Part shown: positions 8,241 to 17,257 of the stretch, piece by piece
Layout of the letters: each line of letters opens with the position of its first letter
Numbering within the stretch: the stretch's first letter is position 1
Assembly (NCBI GenBank): GCA_938014215.1
Contig: CALLRW010000041.1
Coordinates: forward strand, 124,001-188,000
Length of the DNA stretch: 64,000 nt
Direction: 5' to 3'
Source of the DNA: an uncultured Alistipes sp.
Lineage (GTDB): Bacteria; Bacteroidota; Bacteroidia; Bacteroidales; Rikenellaceae
Made by a program: the position numbers and the translations under genes
Notes under the pieces: model-generated
Seen by the model: only the letters and a program-made list of their open reading frames with translations
What the model was told of the DNA's origin: nothing
The model's database searches: none

Positions 8241-8819
8241 ATGACCTCCTTTCTCGAAAAATTCAGCCACAAATACAACCTTCCGCAGGCAGCCTGCGAA
8301 CGGCTGCTCGGCCGCATGGAGCGCCTCTCCTTCCGCAAGGGCGACTGCGTCGTGCGTCAGGGCGAACGCAATGCGGATCTCTATCTCGTAAGCCGCGGCA
8401 TCTGGCTCGGACACTACCTCCACAACGGTGCCGACATCTCGTTGTGGTTTGCCGGCGAGGGCGAGGCGATCTTTTCGACGCGCAGCTATGTGGCCGACCG
8501 CCCGTCGCAGATCACCATCGAGGCGATGTGCGATGCCGAACTCTACGCCATTTCGCGGGCCGATCTGGAGGATTTCTTCGGCGGGTCGGTCGAGGCGGCG
8601 AACTTCGGGCGGCGGCTCTTCGAGGAGCAGTTTCTCGATCTGGAAAACTGGCTGCTGGCGGGCGGAGCACCGCGGGCCGAGGAGCGTTACCGCACCCTGC
8701 TGGAGGAGAATCCCGAACTGCTGCGCATCGTGCCGCTGAAGCATATCGCCTCCTATCTGTGGATCACCCCGCAGTCGCTCAGCCGCATCCGCGCCCGGAT
8801 CAACCGCAAGAAACCCTGA
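8241..8819 (+). CDS. Crp/Fnr family transcriptional regulator
   Basis: A 192-residue regulator with an N-terminal cyclic-nucleotide-binding-like beta barrel (FRKGDCVVRQGERNADLYLV, about residues 30-115) and a short C-terminal winged helix (LKHIASYLWITPQSLSRIRA). No FNR-type cysteine cluster is seen, so oxygen sensing through Fe-S is unlikely. It lies between a MATE exporter and a terminator and has its own promoter. Control of the exporter is possible but not shown. A second protein of this type is at 46262 and shares the IASYLxITPQxLS recognition segment. Confidence 0.9.
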   Translation: MTSFLEKFSHKYNLPQAACERLLGRMERLSFRKGDCVVRQGERNADLYLVSRGIWLGHYLHNGADISLWFAGEGEAIFSTRSYVADRPSQITIEAMCDAELYAISRADLEDFFGGSVEAANFGRRLFEEQFLDLENWLLAGGAPRAEERYRTLLEENPELLRIVPLKHIASYLWITPQSLSRIRARINRKKP

Positions 8820-8896
8820 GGATTCCCCTTCATGCGGCCGTTCCGCACATGGCCCGCCATGGAGCAACGTGCCGTTGAGTCGGCTTGTCGTACAAG

Positions 8897-8928
8897 AAAA
8901 CCCCTCCGGTCGTCCCGGAGGGGTTTTT
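8897..8928. terminator. Bidirectional terminator between convergent genes
   Basis: AAAACCCCTCCGG stem with a 5-base loop and CCGGAGGGGTTTTT: a 9-bp GC stem flanked by an A run and a T run, ending both the Crp-like gene (plus) and the RND operon (minus). Confidence 0.85.
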
Positions 8929-8963
8929 CATGGCAGTAAGGATCCTGCAGATCCGTCAGACGG

Positions 8964-10517
8964 CTATTGCTCGCCGTTCGTTGCAGTGCGGGTCCCGGCC
9001 GGGATCTCTTCGGCTGCCGGATCTTCGGTTGCCGGGGTCTTCTCGAGGTTCGGGTTCTTTTCGAGGCCCGAAGTCTCCCCGACGGCTGGATTCTGCTTGC
9101 CGGCACCCTCTTCGGCCGCCGCACGGAGGGCTTCGCGGTCGACGTTCCAGCCGCCGCCGAGCGCCTTGTAGAGCTGAACCAGTGCCAGATGTTCGTTGCG
9201 CACGGCGTTGCTCTCCTCGATCTGGGCGTCGAAGAACTTACGCTGGGCGTCCAGCACGTCGATGTAGCGGATCACACCGTTGATATACTGCAACTTGGCC
9301 AGTACGACATACTGCCGGGCCGCCTCGCGCAGGTTGTACTTCAGTTCGGCCGTGCGGCGCATATTGCGGTAGGCCACCACGGCGTCGTTCACCTCCTGGA
9401 AGACCTCCAGCACCTTCTGTTCATACCCCAGCCGGGCCTGATCGTAGGCGGCCAGAGCCGCACGGTACTTGGCCCGTTTCGTGCCGAAGGCAAACAGCGG
9501 CGCCGTAAGATTGGCCGCCATGTAGGTGAAGGGCGACTCGAGCAGCCCCTTGAAGTGTCCGTTCTCGACGCCGCCCGTCAGCGTGAAGGTCAGCCGCGGG
9601 AAGCGGTCGGCATAGGCCACCCCGACGGCCGCCATGGCCGCCTTCAGCTGCTGCTCCGACTGCCGCACGTCGGGCCGGCGCTGCAGCAGCGTCGACGAGA
9701 GTCCGATGGGCAGCGCCTCGGGCATCACCACGTTCAGATCCAGATTGGCACGCTCCACCCGTCCCGGGAAACCGCCCGCCAGCACCGAGATCTGATTCTC
9801 CTTCTGGGCGATCTGCAGTTCGAGATTCGGGATCAGCGCCGCAGCACTCGCCAGCTCGACCTTCGCCTGCTGGTAGTTCGTCTCGGAGGTCAGACCCCCT
9901 TCGAAACGCAGCCGGGCCTGCTGGACACTCTCCTCGCGGGTCTCCACCGTGCGGCGGACGATCTCCAGTTCGTGGTCCAGCGCCACCAGTTCGAAGTAGG
10001 CCGTGGCCACCTCGGCCACCAGAGCCATCTGCATGGCCCGCGCCCCCTCGACCGAGGCCAGGTATTCGGCGGCACCCTTCCGTTTGGCCCACCGCAGACT
10101 GCCCCACAGGTCGGCCTCCCAGCTCAGCCGGGCCTTGATGCCGATTTCGGGGTCGTTCGAGTATTTCGTATCGGCGTAGTCGTTCGTCTCGCGGTTGGCA
10201 TAGGCCGTTCCGTCGATGACCGGCAGCCGCGCCGCCTTGCTCACGCGGTAGAGCTCCTCGAGCTGGCGGACGCGGGCTTCGGCCGACTGCAGGTTGCGGT
10301 TGTGTTCGAGCGTGCGTTCGATCAGCCGGCAGAGGGTCGTGTCGGAGTAGATCTCCCACCAGTTGCTGTCGCTCAGCGAGAGCGAGTCACTCTGGCCCGC
10401 GACGATCTCCTCCGGAATGTCGAGATCCGGCGACTTGCACTTCTTCTGGATTGAGCAGCCGCCGGCCGCCAAGAGCAGCATGCTGCACGTAAGGATATAT
10501 AAGGTAGTTCGTTTCAT
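8964..10517 (-). CDS. RND efflux outer-membrane lipoprotein (NodT/OprM type)
   Basis: The outer-membrane channel of the tripartite pump, 517 residues. The signal peptide ends in the lipobox LLLAAGGC (Cys near residue 21), so it is acylated like OprM. Two outer-membrane-efflux repeats follow; WWEIYSDTTLCRLIERTLEHN is the typical first repeat, and FGTKRAKYRAALAAYDQARL starts the second half. The C-terminal 45 residues are a low-complexity tail rich in Glu, Pro and Ala, which is unusual for the family. The ATG at 10517 overlaps the permease stop by 4 bases (ATGA), indicating translational coupling; it is the last gene of the operon. Confidence 0.93.
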   Translation of the reverse strand: MKRTTLYILTCSMLLLAAGGCSIQKKCKSPDLDIPEEIVAGQSDSLSLSDSNWWEIYSDTTLCRLIERTLEHNRNLQSAEARVRQLEELYRVSKAARLPVIDGTAYANRETNDYADTKYSNDPEIGIKARLSWEADLWGSLRWAKRKGAAEYLASVEGARAMQMALVAEVATAYFELVALDHELEIVRRTVETREESVQQARLRFEGGLTSETNYQQAKVELASAAALIPNLELQIAQKENQISVLAGGFPGRVERANLDLNVVMPEALPIGLSSTLLQRRPDVRQSEQQLKAAMAAVGVAYADRFPRLTFTLTGGVENGHFKGLLESPFTYMAANLTAPLFAFGTKRAKYRAALAAYDQARLGYEQKVLEVFQEVNDAVVAYRNMRRTAELKYNLREAARQYVVLAKLQYINGVIRYIDVLDAQRKFFDAQIEESNAVRNEHLALVQLYKALGGGWNVDREALRAAAEEGAGKQNPAVGETSGLEKNPNLEKTPATEDPAAEEIPAGTRTATNGEQ

Positions 10518-13500
10518 CGTTTCGACCATTTTTCTTTCACTTTGTAGACCCAGACGAAGAACAACGGCACGAAGACGATGCCGACCGTAATGGCGACGAG
10601 CATGCCGAAGAAGACGCCCGTACCGATTCCCTGACGGCTGGCCGAGCCCGGTCCGCTGGCGAAGACCAGCGGCAGCATGCCCAGAATGAAGGCCAGCGAG
10701 GTCATGACGATGGGTCGGAAGCGCAGGTGGGCGGCCTGGATGACGGCCGAGAGCGTGTCGCGGCCCTTTTCGACCTCCTCCTTGGCGAATTCGACGATCA
10801 GGATGGCGTTCTTGGCCACCAGACCCACCAGCATCACCAGACCGATCTGGAAGTAGATGTTGTTCTCCAGTCCGCAGGCCCAGTTGCCGAGGTAGGCGCC
10901 GATGCCGGCGATCGGCAGCGAGAGGATCACCGCCACGGGGATCAGCCAGCTCTCGTACTGCGCCGCCAGGAACAGGAAGACGAACAGGAAGGCCAGACCC
11001 AGCACATAGCCGGTCTGACCGCTGACGTGCTTCTCCTGGTACGACAGGCCGCTCCACTCGATGCCGATCGAGGAGGGAAGGTGGCGGCGGGCGATCTGTT
11101 CGAGGATGGCCATCGCCTGTCCCGAACTGTAACCCTGGGCCGCCTCACCCGAGATGGTGGCCGAGTTGAACATGTTGAACCGTCGGATCGTACCGGGTCC
11201 CGTCGTGTAGGAGGTTGTGCCGAGGGCCGTGATCGGGATCATCGCCTTGTCGGCGCCGCGCACGAAGAAGAGCCCGAGGTTTTCACGCTGAGCGCGGTAC
11301 GGCGCTTCGGCCTGGATGTAGACGCGGTAGATGCGGTTGAACATGTTGAAGTCGTTGACGTAGACCGATCCGGTGAAGGTCTTCACCGTCGAGAAGATGT
11401 CGGCCATCGGGACGCCCAGCATCTGGGCCTTGTCGCGGTCGACGTCGAAGTAGAGCTGCGGGATGTCGTTCTGCATCGACGACGAGAGACCCGTGAGCTC
11501 CTTGCGCTGCGAGGCGTAGTGCAGCAGCGTGTCGACGGCCCGCTGCAGGTCGGTGTACGAGGCGTTGCCGCGGGCTTCGAGCACCATTTCGAAACCGCCC
11601 GAGGCACCGAGGCCCGGGATGACGGGCGGCGTCGAGAGGTAGGCCTTGCTCTCCGGATAACGGTTCAGCTCCGTGCGCACCTGGTCCATCACCTCGCGGA
11701 TGTTGGAGCTCTTGCGCTCCTCCCACGGTTTGAGGATCACGGTCATCTGGCTGCGCGACTGGTTCGTCCCCACGCGCGGGCTCGATCCCGTGACGTTGAG
11801 CACGTACTCCACGTCGGGCAGCGCCATCAGATAGGCCATCGCCCGGTCGGTCACGCGGCGCGTACGTTCGAGCGTGGCCCCCTCGGGGAGCTCCAGCTCG
11901 ACGGTGAAGTAGCCCTGGTCCTCCTGCGGCATGAAGCTCTCGGGGACCACCTTGTTCAGTACCCACAGTGCCACGAGCGTCAGCCCGAAGAGGGCGAGCA
12001 TGCGTTTCGAGTGGCGGACACCGCCGCGGATCATCTTCTCGTAGATCTTGTTGCCGCGGGCCAGCCAGAGGTTGATGCGGCGGAAGAGGCGGTTCTTCTT
12101 CTTGCCCGAATCGGGGCGCAGGATCAGTGCGCAGAGTGCCGGCGAGAGGGTCAGCGCCACGAAGGTCGAGATGAGCACCGAGACGGCGATCGTGATCGTG
12201 AACTGACGGTACAGCTGGCCGGTGATGCCCGACAGGAAGCTCACCGGCACGAAGACGGCGCACAGCACGAGCGACGTGGCGATGATGGCGCTTCCCAGGC
12301 CGCTCATGGCCTTCTTGGTGGCTTCGTAGGGCGGGAGCCCCTCCTCGTCCATCGTGCGCTCGACGGCCTCGACGACGACGATGGCGTCATCGACGACGAT
12401 ACCGATCGCCAGGATCAGACCCAGCAGCGTCATCATGTTGAGCGAGAAGCCGAAGGCCAGCATCACGCCGAAGGTACCGATCAGCGAGATCGGCACGGCG
12501 ATCGTCGGGATCAGCGTGGCGCGCCAGTTCTGCAGTGAGAGGAAGACCACGAGGATCACCAGCAGCAGCGCCTCGAAGAGCGTGTGGTAGACCTCCTCGA
12601 TCGACTGTGAGATGTAGGAGGTCATGTCGAACGGTATCTCGTAGGAGATGCCTTCGGGGAAGTTGCGGCTGATCTCCTCCATCGTCGTCTTGACGTTCTG
12701 CGCCACCTCCATGGCGTTGGCGCCCGGAAGCATGTTGATGTTCATCACGGCGGCATTGCCTCCGTTGATACCGCTTTCGGTGTTGTACGACGCTGCCTCG
12801 AGCGAAACGCGGGCCACGTCGCGCAGGCGGATGAGCGATCCGTCGGGGTTGGCGCGGATGACGATCTCCTCGAACTCGCCCACCGACGAGAGTCGACCCT
12901 GGGCGATGATCGGCGTGGTGACGTCGAGATCCGAGATGGGCTGCTGGCCCAGTACGCCGGCGGCCGATTCGCGGTTCTGGTCCTTGAGGGCCTTCTGCAG
13001 GTCCTGAACCGTCAGTCCGAGGTTGGCCAGCCGGTCGGGCTGCACCCAGATCTGCATGGCGTAGTAGCGGCTGCCGACATTCGAGACGCTGCCGACACCC
13101 GGCACACGGCGCAGCATGTCGACGACGTTCAGCGTGGCGTAGTTCGAGAGGTAGATCTCGTCGAATTTCGGGTCGTTCGACAGCAGCGTAATGGTCATCA
13201 GACGGCTCGAGGCCTGCTTCTCGACCGAGATGCCGTTCTGCACGACCTCGGCCGGCAGGCGGGCTTCGGCCTGCTTGACGCGGTTCTGGATCTCGACGGC
13301 GGCCAGGTCGGGATCCGTATCGATATCGAAGGTGACCGTCGCGGTGAAGTTACCCGAGTTGGAGTTGGTCGACTCCATGTAGAGCATGCCGGGCGTACCG
13401 TTCAGCTCCTGTTCGATGGGGGTGGCGACGGCCTGCGTGACGGTCTGGGCGCTGGCTCCCGGATAGGAGGCCGAGATTGTGACGACGGGCGGTACGATGC

Positions 13501-13612
13501 GCGGATACTGGTCGACGGGCAGCAGCACCAGACCCAGAAGTCCCACGATGACGATGACGATCGAGATAACGGTCGAGAATATCGGCCGATCGATAAAGAA
13601 GTCGGATTTCAT
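10514..13612 (-). CDS. RND efflux permease, HAE1/AcrB-like
   Basis: A 1032-residue inner-membrane proton/drug antiporter. The N-terminus MKSDFFIDRPIFSTVISIVI is the AcrB-type first helix; the TM4 proton-relay pair is present as IGIVVDDAIVVVEAVER (Asp-Asp), and the C-terminus retains LVGLVAKNAILIVEFA with the relay Lys. Two large periplasmic loops (porter domains) are present at the usual places. The ATG at 13612 follows the adaptor stop by 7 bases; the longer frame upstream lies in the adaptor gene. Function: export of amphiphilic compounds through the lipoprotein channel at 8964. Confidence 0.96.
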   Translation of the reverse strand: MKSDFFIDRPIFSTVISIVIVIVGLLGLVLLPVDQYPRIVPPVVTISASYPGASAQTVTQAVATPIEQELNGTPGMLYMESTNSNSGNFTATVTFDIDTDPDLAAVEIQNRVKQAEARLPAEVVQNGISVEKQASSRLMTITLLSNDPKFDEIYLSNYATLNVVDMLRRVPGVGSVSNVGSRYYAMQIWVQPDRLANLGLTVQDLQKALKDQNRESAAGVLGQQPISDLDVTTPIIAQGRLSSVGEFEEIVIRANPDGSLIRLRDVARVSLEAASYNTESGINGGNAAVMNINMLPGANAMEVAQNVKTTMEEISRNFPEGISYEIPFDMTSYISQSIEEVYHTLFEALLLVILVVFLSLQNWRATLIPTIAVPISLIGTFGVMLAFGFSLNMMTLLGLILAIGIVVDDAIVVVEAVERTMDEEGLPPYEATKKAMSGLGSAIIATSLVLCAVFVPVSFLSGITGQLYRQFTITIAVSVLISTFVALTLSPALCALILRPDSGKKKNRLFRRINLWLARGNKIYEKMIRGGVRHSKRMLALFGLTLVALWVLNKVVPESFMPQEDQGYFTVELELPEGATLERTRRVTDRAMAYLMALPDVEYVLNVTGSSPRVGTNQSRSQMTVILKPWEERKSSNIREVMDQVRTELNRYPESKAYLSTPPVIPGLGASGGFEMVLEARGNASYTDLQRAVDTLLHYASQRKELTGLSSSMQNDIPQLYFDVDRDKAQMLGVPMADIFSTVKTFTGSVYVNDFNMFNRIYRVYIQAEAPYRAQRENLGLFFVRGADKAMIPITALGTTSYTTGPGTIRRFNMFNSATISGEAAQGYSSGQAMAILEQIARRHLPSSIGIEWSGLSYQEKHVSGQTGYVLGLAFLFVFLFLAAQYESWLIPVAVILSLPIAGIGAYLGNWACGLENNIYFQIGLVMLVGLVAKNAILIVEFAKEEVEKGRDTLSAVIQAAHLRFRPIVMTSLAFILGMLPLVFASGPGSASRQGIGTGVFFGMLVAITVGIVFVPLFFVWVYKVKEKWSKR

Positions 13613-13619
13613 GGGCGGA

Positions 13620-14885
13620 TCAGTTTGCGTTGGACTCCGATTCGACCGACTCTTTGGGTTCGGTGGCGGCGACGGGTTCGACCTTGTCGCCGTGCGTAAG
13701 CTTGTGGTAGCCCTCGACGACGATCTTCTCGCCCGGCACGACGCCACGTTCGACGATCACGCGGTTGCCGATCTCCGGTCCGAGTTCGACCATGCGGCGT
13801 TCGGCCACGCTGTCCGGGCGTACGACGAAGATGTAGGCGCCGCCCTTCTCGATGACCACCGACTTGGTGGGGATCACCATGGCCCCCTCGCGCACGTCGA
13901 GCAGCAGGCGCACCTTTGTGAACTGGCCCGGCAGCAGGATCCGGTCCGGATTGGCCATCTCGGCGCGCACCGAGAAGGTACCCGTCTCGGGATCGACCTG
14001 CGGATCGGCAAAGTCGACCAGACCCCGCAGCGGATAAGGGGTGTTGTCGGGCAGCGTGATGGTGATGTAGGGGTTCCACTTGCGGGTGGTGTCCTTCTGT
14101 CCGATATTGACGTTGCGGGCCTTGCTCTTCAGGTAGTCGAGGCCCGTCATGCTGAAGTCGACACGCACGGTGTCGCTCTTGACCACGGTGGCCAGCAGCG
14201 ACTTGCCGTTCGGGCCGACGAGCGTACCGATGTCGACGCTGCGTTCGGAGATATAGCCCGAGATGGGCGAGCTGACGGTCGTATAGCTCAGGGCGGTTTC
14301 GGCCTGCGTGAGGTCGGCCTCGCTCATGGCCACGGCGGCCGTGGCGCTCTCGTACGAGGCGACGGCGTTGTCCAGGTCGAGCTGGCTGGCGGCATTCTGC
14401 TCGTAGAGGGGCTGGATGCGCTGCAGGTCGCGGTCGGCCTTCAGGGCCAGGGCCTTGTCCTTGTTGAGCTGGGCGCGGGCCTTGTTGACGCGCGCCTCAT
14501 AGACCTTGGGGTCGATGATGAAGAGGGGCTGGCCGCGGCGGACATAGGTACCCTCCTCGAAGAGCATCTTCTCGAGGAAGCCCTCGACGCGGGCGCGGAT
14601 TTCGACGAATTGCTGGGCGCGGATACGTCCGACGTATTCGCCGTAGATTTCGATGTCGTCCGTACGGACGGGCTCTACTTCGACGACGGGAAAGACGGGT
14701 TTCGGCGGCTCGGGACGGAAGATCCACCAGAGCCCTCCGGCGATCAGGACGGCACAGACACCCAGAATTCCCCACGTTCGTTTGGAGAGGCGGCGGACCT
14801 GGCCGCCGGCGTTTTTGCCCAGTTCGAGCGTGCGGCGCCCGGCGCGGGTCGCCTGCTGAACGATTTTCTCGCGTGATATTTCCAT
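13620..14885 (-). CDS. RND efflux periplasmic adaptor (AcrA/MexA-like)
   Basis: Membrane fusion protein of 421 residues, first gene of the pump operon. A cytoplasmic N-terminal stretch of about 40 residues precedes one membrane helix (WGILGVCAVLIAGGLWWIF), so it is membrane-anchored rather than lipidated. Lipoyl halves (GRIRAQQFVEIRARVEGFLE and TVSSPISGYISERS) flank a helical hairpin; a beta-barrel and membrane-proximal domain follow, with a Glu/Ser-rich tail. ATG at 14885 is preferred to a TTG two codons upstream. A minus-strand -7 box lies about 50 bases upstream in a spacer shared with a TetR gene, a possible regulator. Confidence 0.94.
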   Translation of the reverse strand: MEISREKIVQQATRAGRRTLELGKNAGGQVRRLSKRTWGILGVCAVLIAGGLWWIFRPEPPKPVFPVVEVEPVRTDDIEIYGEYVGRIRAQQFVEIRARVEGFLEKMLFEEGTYVRRGQPLFIIDPKVYEARVNKARAQLNKDKALALKADRDLQRIQPLYEQNAASQLDLDNAVASYESATAAVAMSEADLTQAETALSYTTVSSPISGYISERSVDIGTLVGPNGKSLLATVVKSDTVRVDFSMTGLDYLKSKARNVNIGQKDTTRKWNPYITITLPDNTPYPLRGLVDFADPQVDPETGTFSVRAEMANPDRILLPGQFTKVRLLLDVREGAMVIPTKSVVIEKGGAYIFVVRPDSVAERRMVELGPEIGNRVIVERGVVPGEKIVVEGYHKLTHGDKVEPVAATEPKESVESESNAN

Positions 14886-14937
14886 GTTCAAGTCATAAAG
14901 TCCGGAATGTTTGCCTGGTAGTTTCCGGTTCGAACCG

Positions 14938-14945
14938 CAAAGGTA
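14938..14945 (-). promoter_or_regulatory. -7 promoter box of the RND operon
   Basis: TACCTTTG on the minus strand, matching TAnnTTTG, 52 bases before the adaptor ATG at 14885. Confidence 0.55.
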
Positions 14946-15165
14946 CGAATTTTTCTCTAAGAAACGGATTTTTCGGCCCGATATGATATTTTTCGCTGTT
15001 ATTTTCCGCTCTTTTTCTGCGGCTGGGAATCGCGGGTCTCTCTTCTGCTTGTCGCGCAGGGCGGTCGGCGCTGTTCATTTTGTCTTCCGTCATGTTCGTT
15101 TGGTTGTTTTCCACCTTCCTATATTGCTCCGGACTTTGTGTTTCGTGTTATTGTTCCTATCTTCG

Positions 15166-15194
15166 TTAACAGAATTGTTAGATAAATTTGTTAA
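15166..15194 (+). promoter_or_regulatory. Candidate TetR operator overlapping the tetR promoter
   Basis: TAACAgaatTGTTA (15167-15180) is a palindrome with a 4-base centre, followed by TTTGTTAA. It overlaps the -7 box TAAATTTG (15183-15190), which ends 16 bases before the tetR ATG. The position suits autorepression by the encoded TetR protein; this is inference from symmetry and place. Confidence 0.45.
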
Positions 15195-15206
15195 TACGAA
15201 TTTCAC

Positions 15207-15842
15207 ATGACGGAACCGATTCACGGCAACAAGGAGCAGGCGATCCTCGAAGCGGCCGAGCGGGAGTTTCTCGCCAAGGGCTTCGACGGGGCCCGGACCA
15301 CCTCGATCGCCCGGGCGGCGGGTGTGACCCATGCCATGCTGCACTACTACTTTCGGACCAAGGAGCGGATCTTCGAACGGGTTCTCGACGAGAAGATGCG
15401 CCTGATGGGAGAACTGGTTCTGAAGGCGTTCGGCAATCCGGAACTTCCGTTGACGGAGCGCCTTCGGCAGGGGGTTGAGGAGCATTTCGATTTTGTAGCG
15501 GCCAATGCCGAACTGCCTCGTTTCCTGATCAACGAGGTCTTCGCGCGCCCCGAACGCTACGAGGCGATGCGGCAGCGAATCCGCCGGATTCTCGATCCGC
15601 TGCTTGTCGGGCTCCAGCGCGATCTGGACGAGGCGGCGGCACGCGGCGAAGCGGATCCGATGGATGCCCTGATGCTGCTGCTGGATATCATCTCGCTGAA
15701 CGTCTTTCCCTTCCTGACCTATCCGCTGCTTGCGCCGTTGCTGGGAGATCTGGCGGATGACCGGGAGTGCTTCTTTGCAAGGCGCAGGGCCGAAATTGTC
15801 GAAACGATTCGCAAACGTCTCTTGAAAACTCCGCAACCATGA
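15207..15842 (+). CDS. TetR family transcriptional regulator
   Basis: A 211-residue repressor. The N-terminal helix-turn-helix is canonical (AILEAAEREFLAKGFDGART, then THAMLHYYFRTKERIFERVL, about residues 13-60), followed by a helical ligand-binding domain. It heads a seven-gene operon with overlapping stop/start codons: its TGA (15840-15842) overlaps the ATG of the TolC gene (15839). In E. coli the equivalent position before ybhGFSR is held by the TetR protein CecR, so control of this exporter by a drug-like ligand is likely. Confidence 0.93.
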   Translation: MTEPIHGNKEQAILEAAEREFLAKGFDGARTTSIARAAGVTHAMLHYYFRTKERIFERVLDEKMRLMGELVLKAFGNPELPLTERLRQGVEEHFDFVAANAELPRFLINEVFARPERYEAMRQRIRRILDPLLVGLQRDLDEAAARGEADPMDALMLLLDIISLNVFPFLTYPLLAPLLGDLADDRECFFARRRAEIVETIRKRLLKTPQP

Positions 15843-17257
15843 AACGCATGCTGATTTTATGCGGGGCGCTGCTGGCGGGAGTCGCCTCGCCGGCGCAGCC
15901 GACGCTCGACGAGTGCCGGGAGCTGGCCCGCCGTCACTACCCCACGATTCGTCAATACGACCTGATCCGCCGCACCGAGGCCTTCAACCTCTCGAATGCG
16001 GCGCGGGCGTGGTTGCCGCAGGTCTCCTTTTCGGCGCAGGCGACCTGGCAGACCGATGTGCCGGCGTTTCCCGATGTGCTGACCGGGATTCTGGCCAGTC
16101 AAAACGTATCTGTTCCAGGTATTCACAAGGATCAATATAAAGTGATGCTTGAGGTCAGTCAAACCCTCTGGGACGGAGGTGCTACCGCTGCCCGGAAGCG
16201 AATGGCTGAGGCTGAATCGGCTGAGCAGCAGCGGGCTGCGGATGTCGATCTCTATGCGCTGGAGGGGCGGATCGATGACCTCTATTTCGGAATTCTGCTC
16301 CTTGATGAACGCATTGCGCAGATGCAGCTGGCGATCGATCTGTTGCGGAGCAATCTTGAAAAGGTGCGTGCCTGTGTGCGCAACGGTGTGGCGATGGCCT
16401 CGGATGCCGATGCCGTGGAGGCCGAACTGCTGGCTGCCGGGCAGCGCAAGGGGGAGTACGTGGCGCAGGGAGAGAGCTATCGGCGGGTGTTGTCGCTCTT
16501 CATCGGGCAGGAGTTGGACGGTGCTCCCCTGGCTCGTCCCGATGCCGTGCCGGCCGCGGATCTCTCCGATGGAGCCGGTGCGGACGAGAGTCTGTTGAAT
16601 GGATCGGGAGGTGTCCGTGCGACCGAATCCGATCCGGCGAACTCCGGTTCGGCGAACTTTGCGGAAGGGGGTGGTTGTCTGTTCTCTCCGATACCCGCCG
16701 AGGCGACGGCACGCCCCGAAATGGCGTGGTTCGATGCCCGGGCCGATCGGCTGACGGCGCAGGAGGAGCAGCTGAAGGCGGCGACCCGGCCCCGGTTCGG
16801 CCTCTTTGCGCAGGGGTATTACGGTTACCCCGGGTTGGATTACTTCCGCAGCATGATCTCCCCGGCGTGGACCTGGAATGCGCTGGTCGGCGTGAGGATG
16901 TCGTGGAATTTCGGCGGTTACTACACGCGGAAGAATTCGCTCGGGAAGCTCCGCACAGCGAAGGATCAGGTTGAGGTGCAACGGGATATATTCCTGTTCA
17001 ACAGCCGGTTGCAGGCTGTTGAGGAGAACGGGGAGATCCGCCGTCTGAGGCGGGCGCTGGCCGATGATGACCGCATCGTGGCCCTGCGGCGTTCGGTGCG
17101 CATGGCTGCCGAGTCGAAACTCCGCAACGGCGTCATCGATACGGACGATCTGCTGCGCCGGATCACCGACGAAAATCTGGCCGTCATGGCCCGCAGCGCC
17201 CGCGAAATCGAGCTGCTGAAGACGATTTATGAATGGAAACATACGCTGAACCGATGA
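15839..17257 (+). CDS. TolC family outer-membrane channel with a low-complexity insertion
   Basis: A 472-residue outer-membrane efflux protein with a signal peptide (MKRMLILCGALLAGVASPAQ) and two coiled-coil/beta-barrel repeats. The motif LDECRELARRHYPTI opens the first repeat; RPRFGLFAQGYYGYPG begins the second-half barrel. Between about residues 241 and 285 there is a Gly/Ala/Ser/Glu-rich stretch (e.g. SLLNGSGGVRATESDPANSG) that looks unstructured and lies between the halves. It overlaps tetR by 4 bases and the next adaptor gene by 4 bases. It likely forms the exit duct for the ABC exporter encoded downstream. Confidence 0.9.
   Translation: MKRMLILCGALLAGVASPAQPTLDECRELARRHYPTIRQYDLIRRTEAFNLSNAARAWLPQVSFSAQATWQTDVPAFPDVLTGILASQNVSVPGIHKDQYKVMLEVSQTLWDGGATAARKRMAEAESAEQQRAADVDLYALEGRIDDLYFGILLLDERIAQMQLAIDLLRSNLEKVRACVRNGVAMASDADAVEAELLAAGQRKGEYVAQGESYRRVLSLFIGQELDGAPLARPDAVPAADLSDGAGADESLLNGSGGVRATESDPANSGSANFAEGGGCLFSPIPAEATARPEMAWFDARADRLTAQEEQLKAATRPRFGLFAQGYYGYPGLDYFRSMISPAWTWNALVGVRMSWNFGGYYTRKNSLGKLRTAKDQVEVQRDIFLFNSRLQAVEENGEIRRLRRALADDDRIVALRRSVRMAAESKLRNGVIDTDDLLRRITDENLAVMARSAREIELLKTIYEWKHTLNR

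Larger units (their letters stand above)
14886..15206. other. Divergent spacer between the RND operon and the tetR-led ABC operon
   Basis: 321 AT-rich bases containing a minus-strand TAnnTTTG box (14938-14945) for the RND operon and, near the right end, repeated TGTTA/TAACA boxes overlapping a plus-strand TAAATTTG box (15183-15190). No credible gene. Confidence 0.6.
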
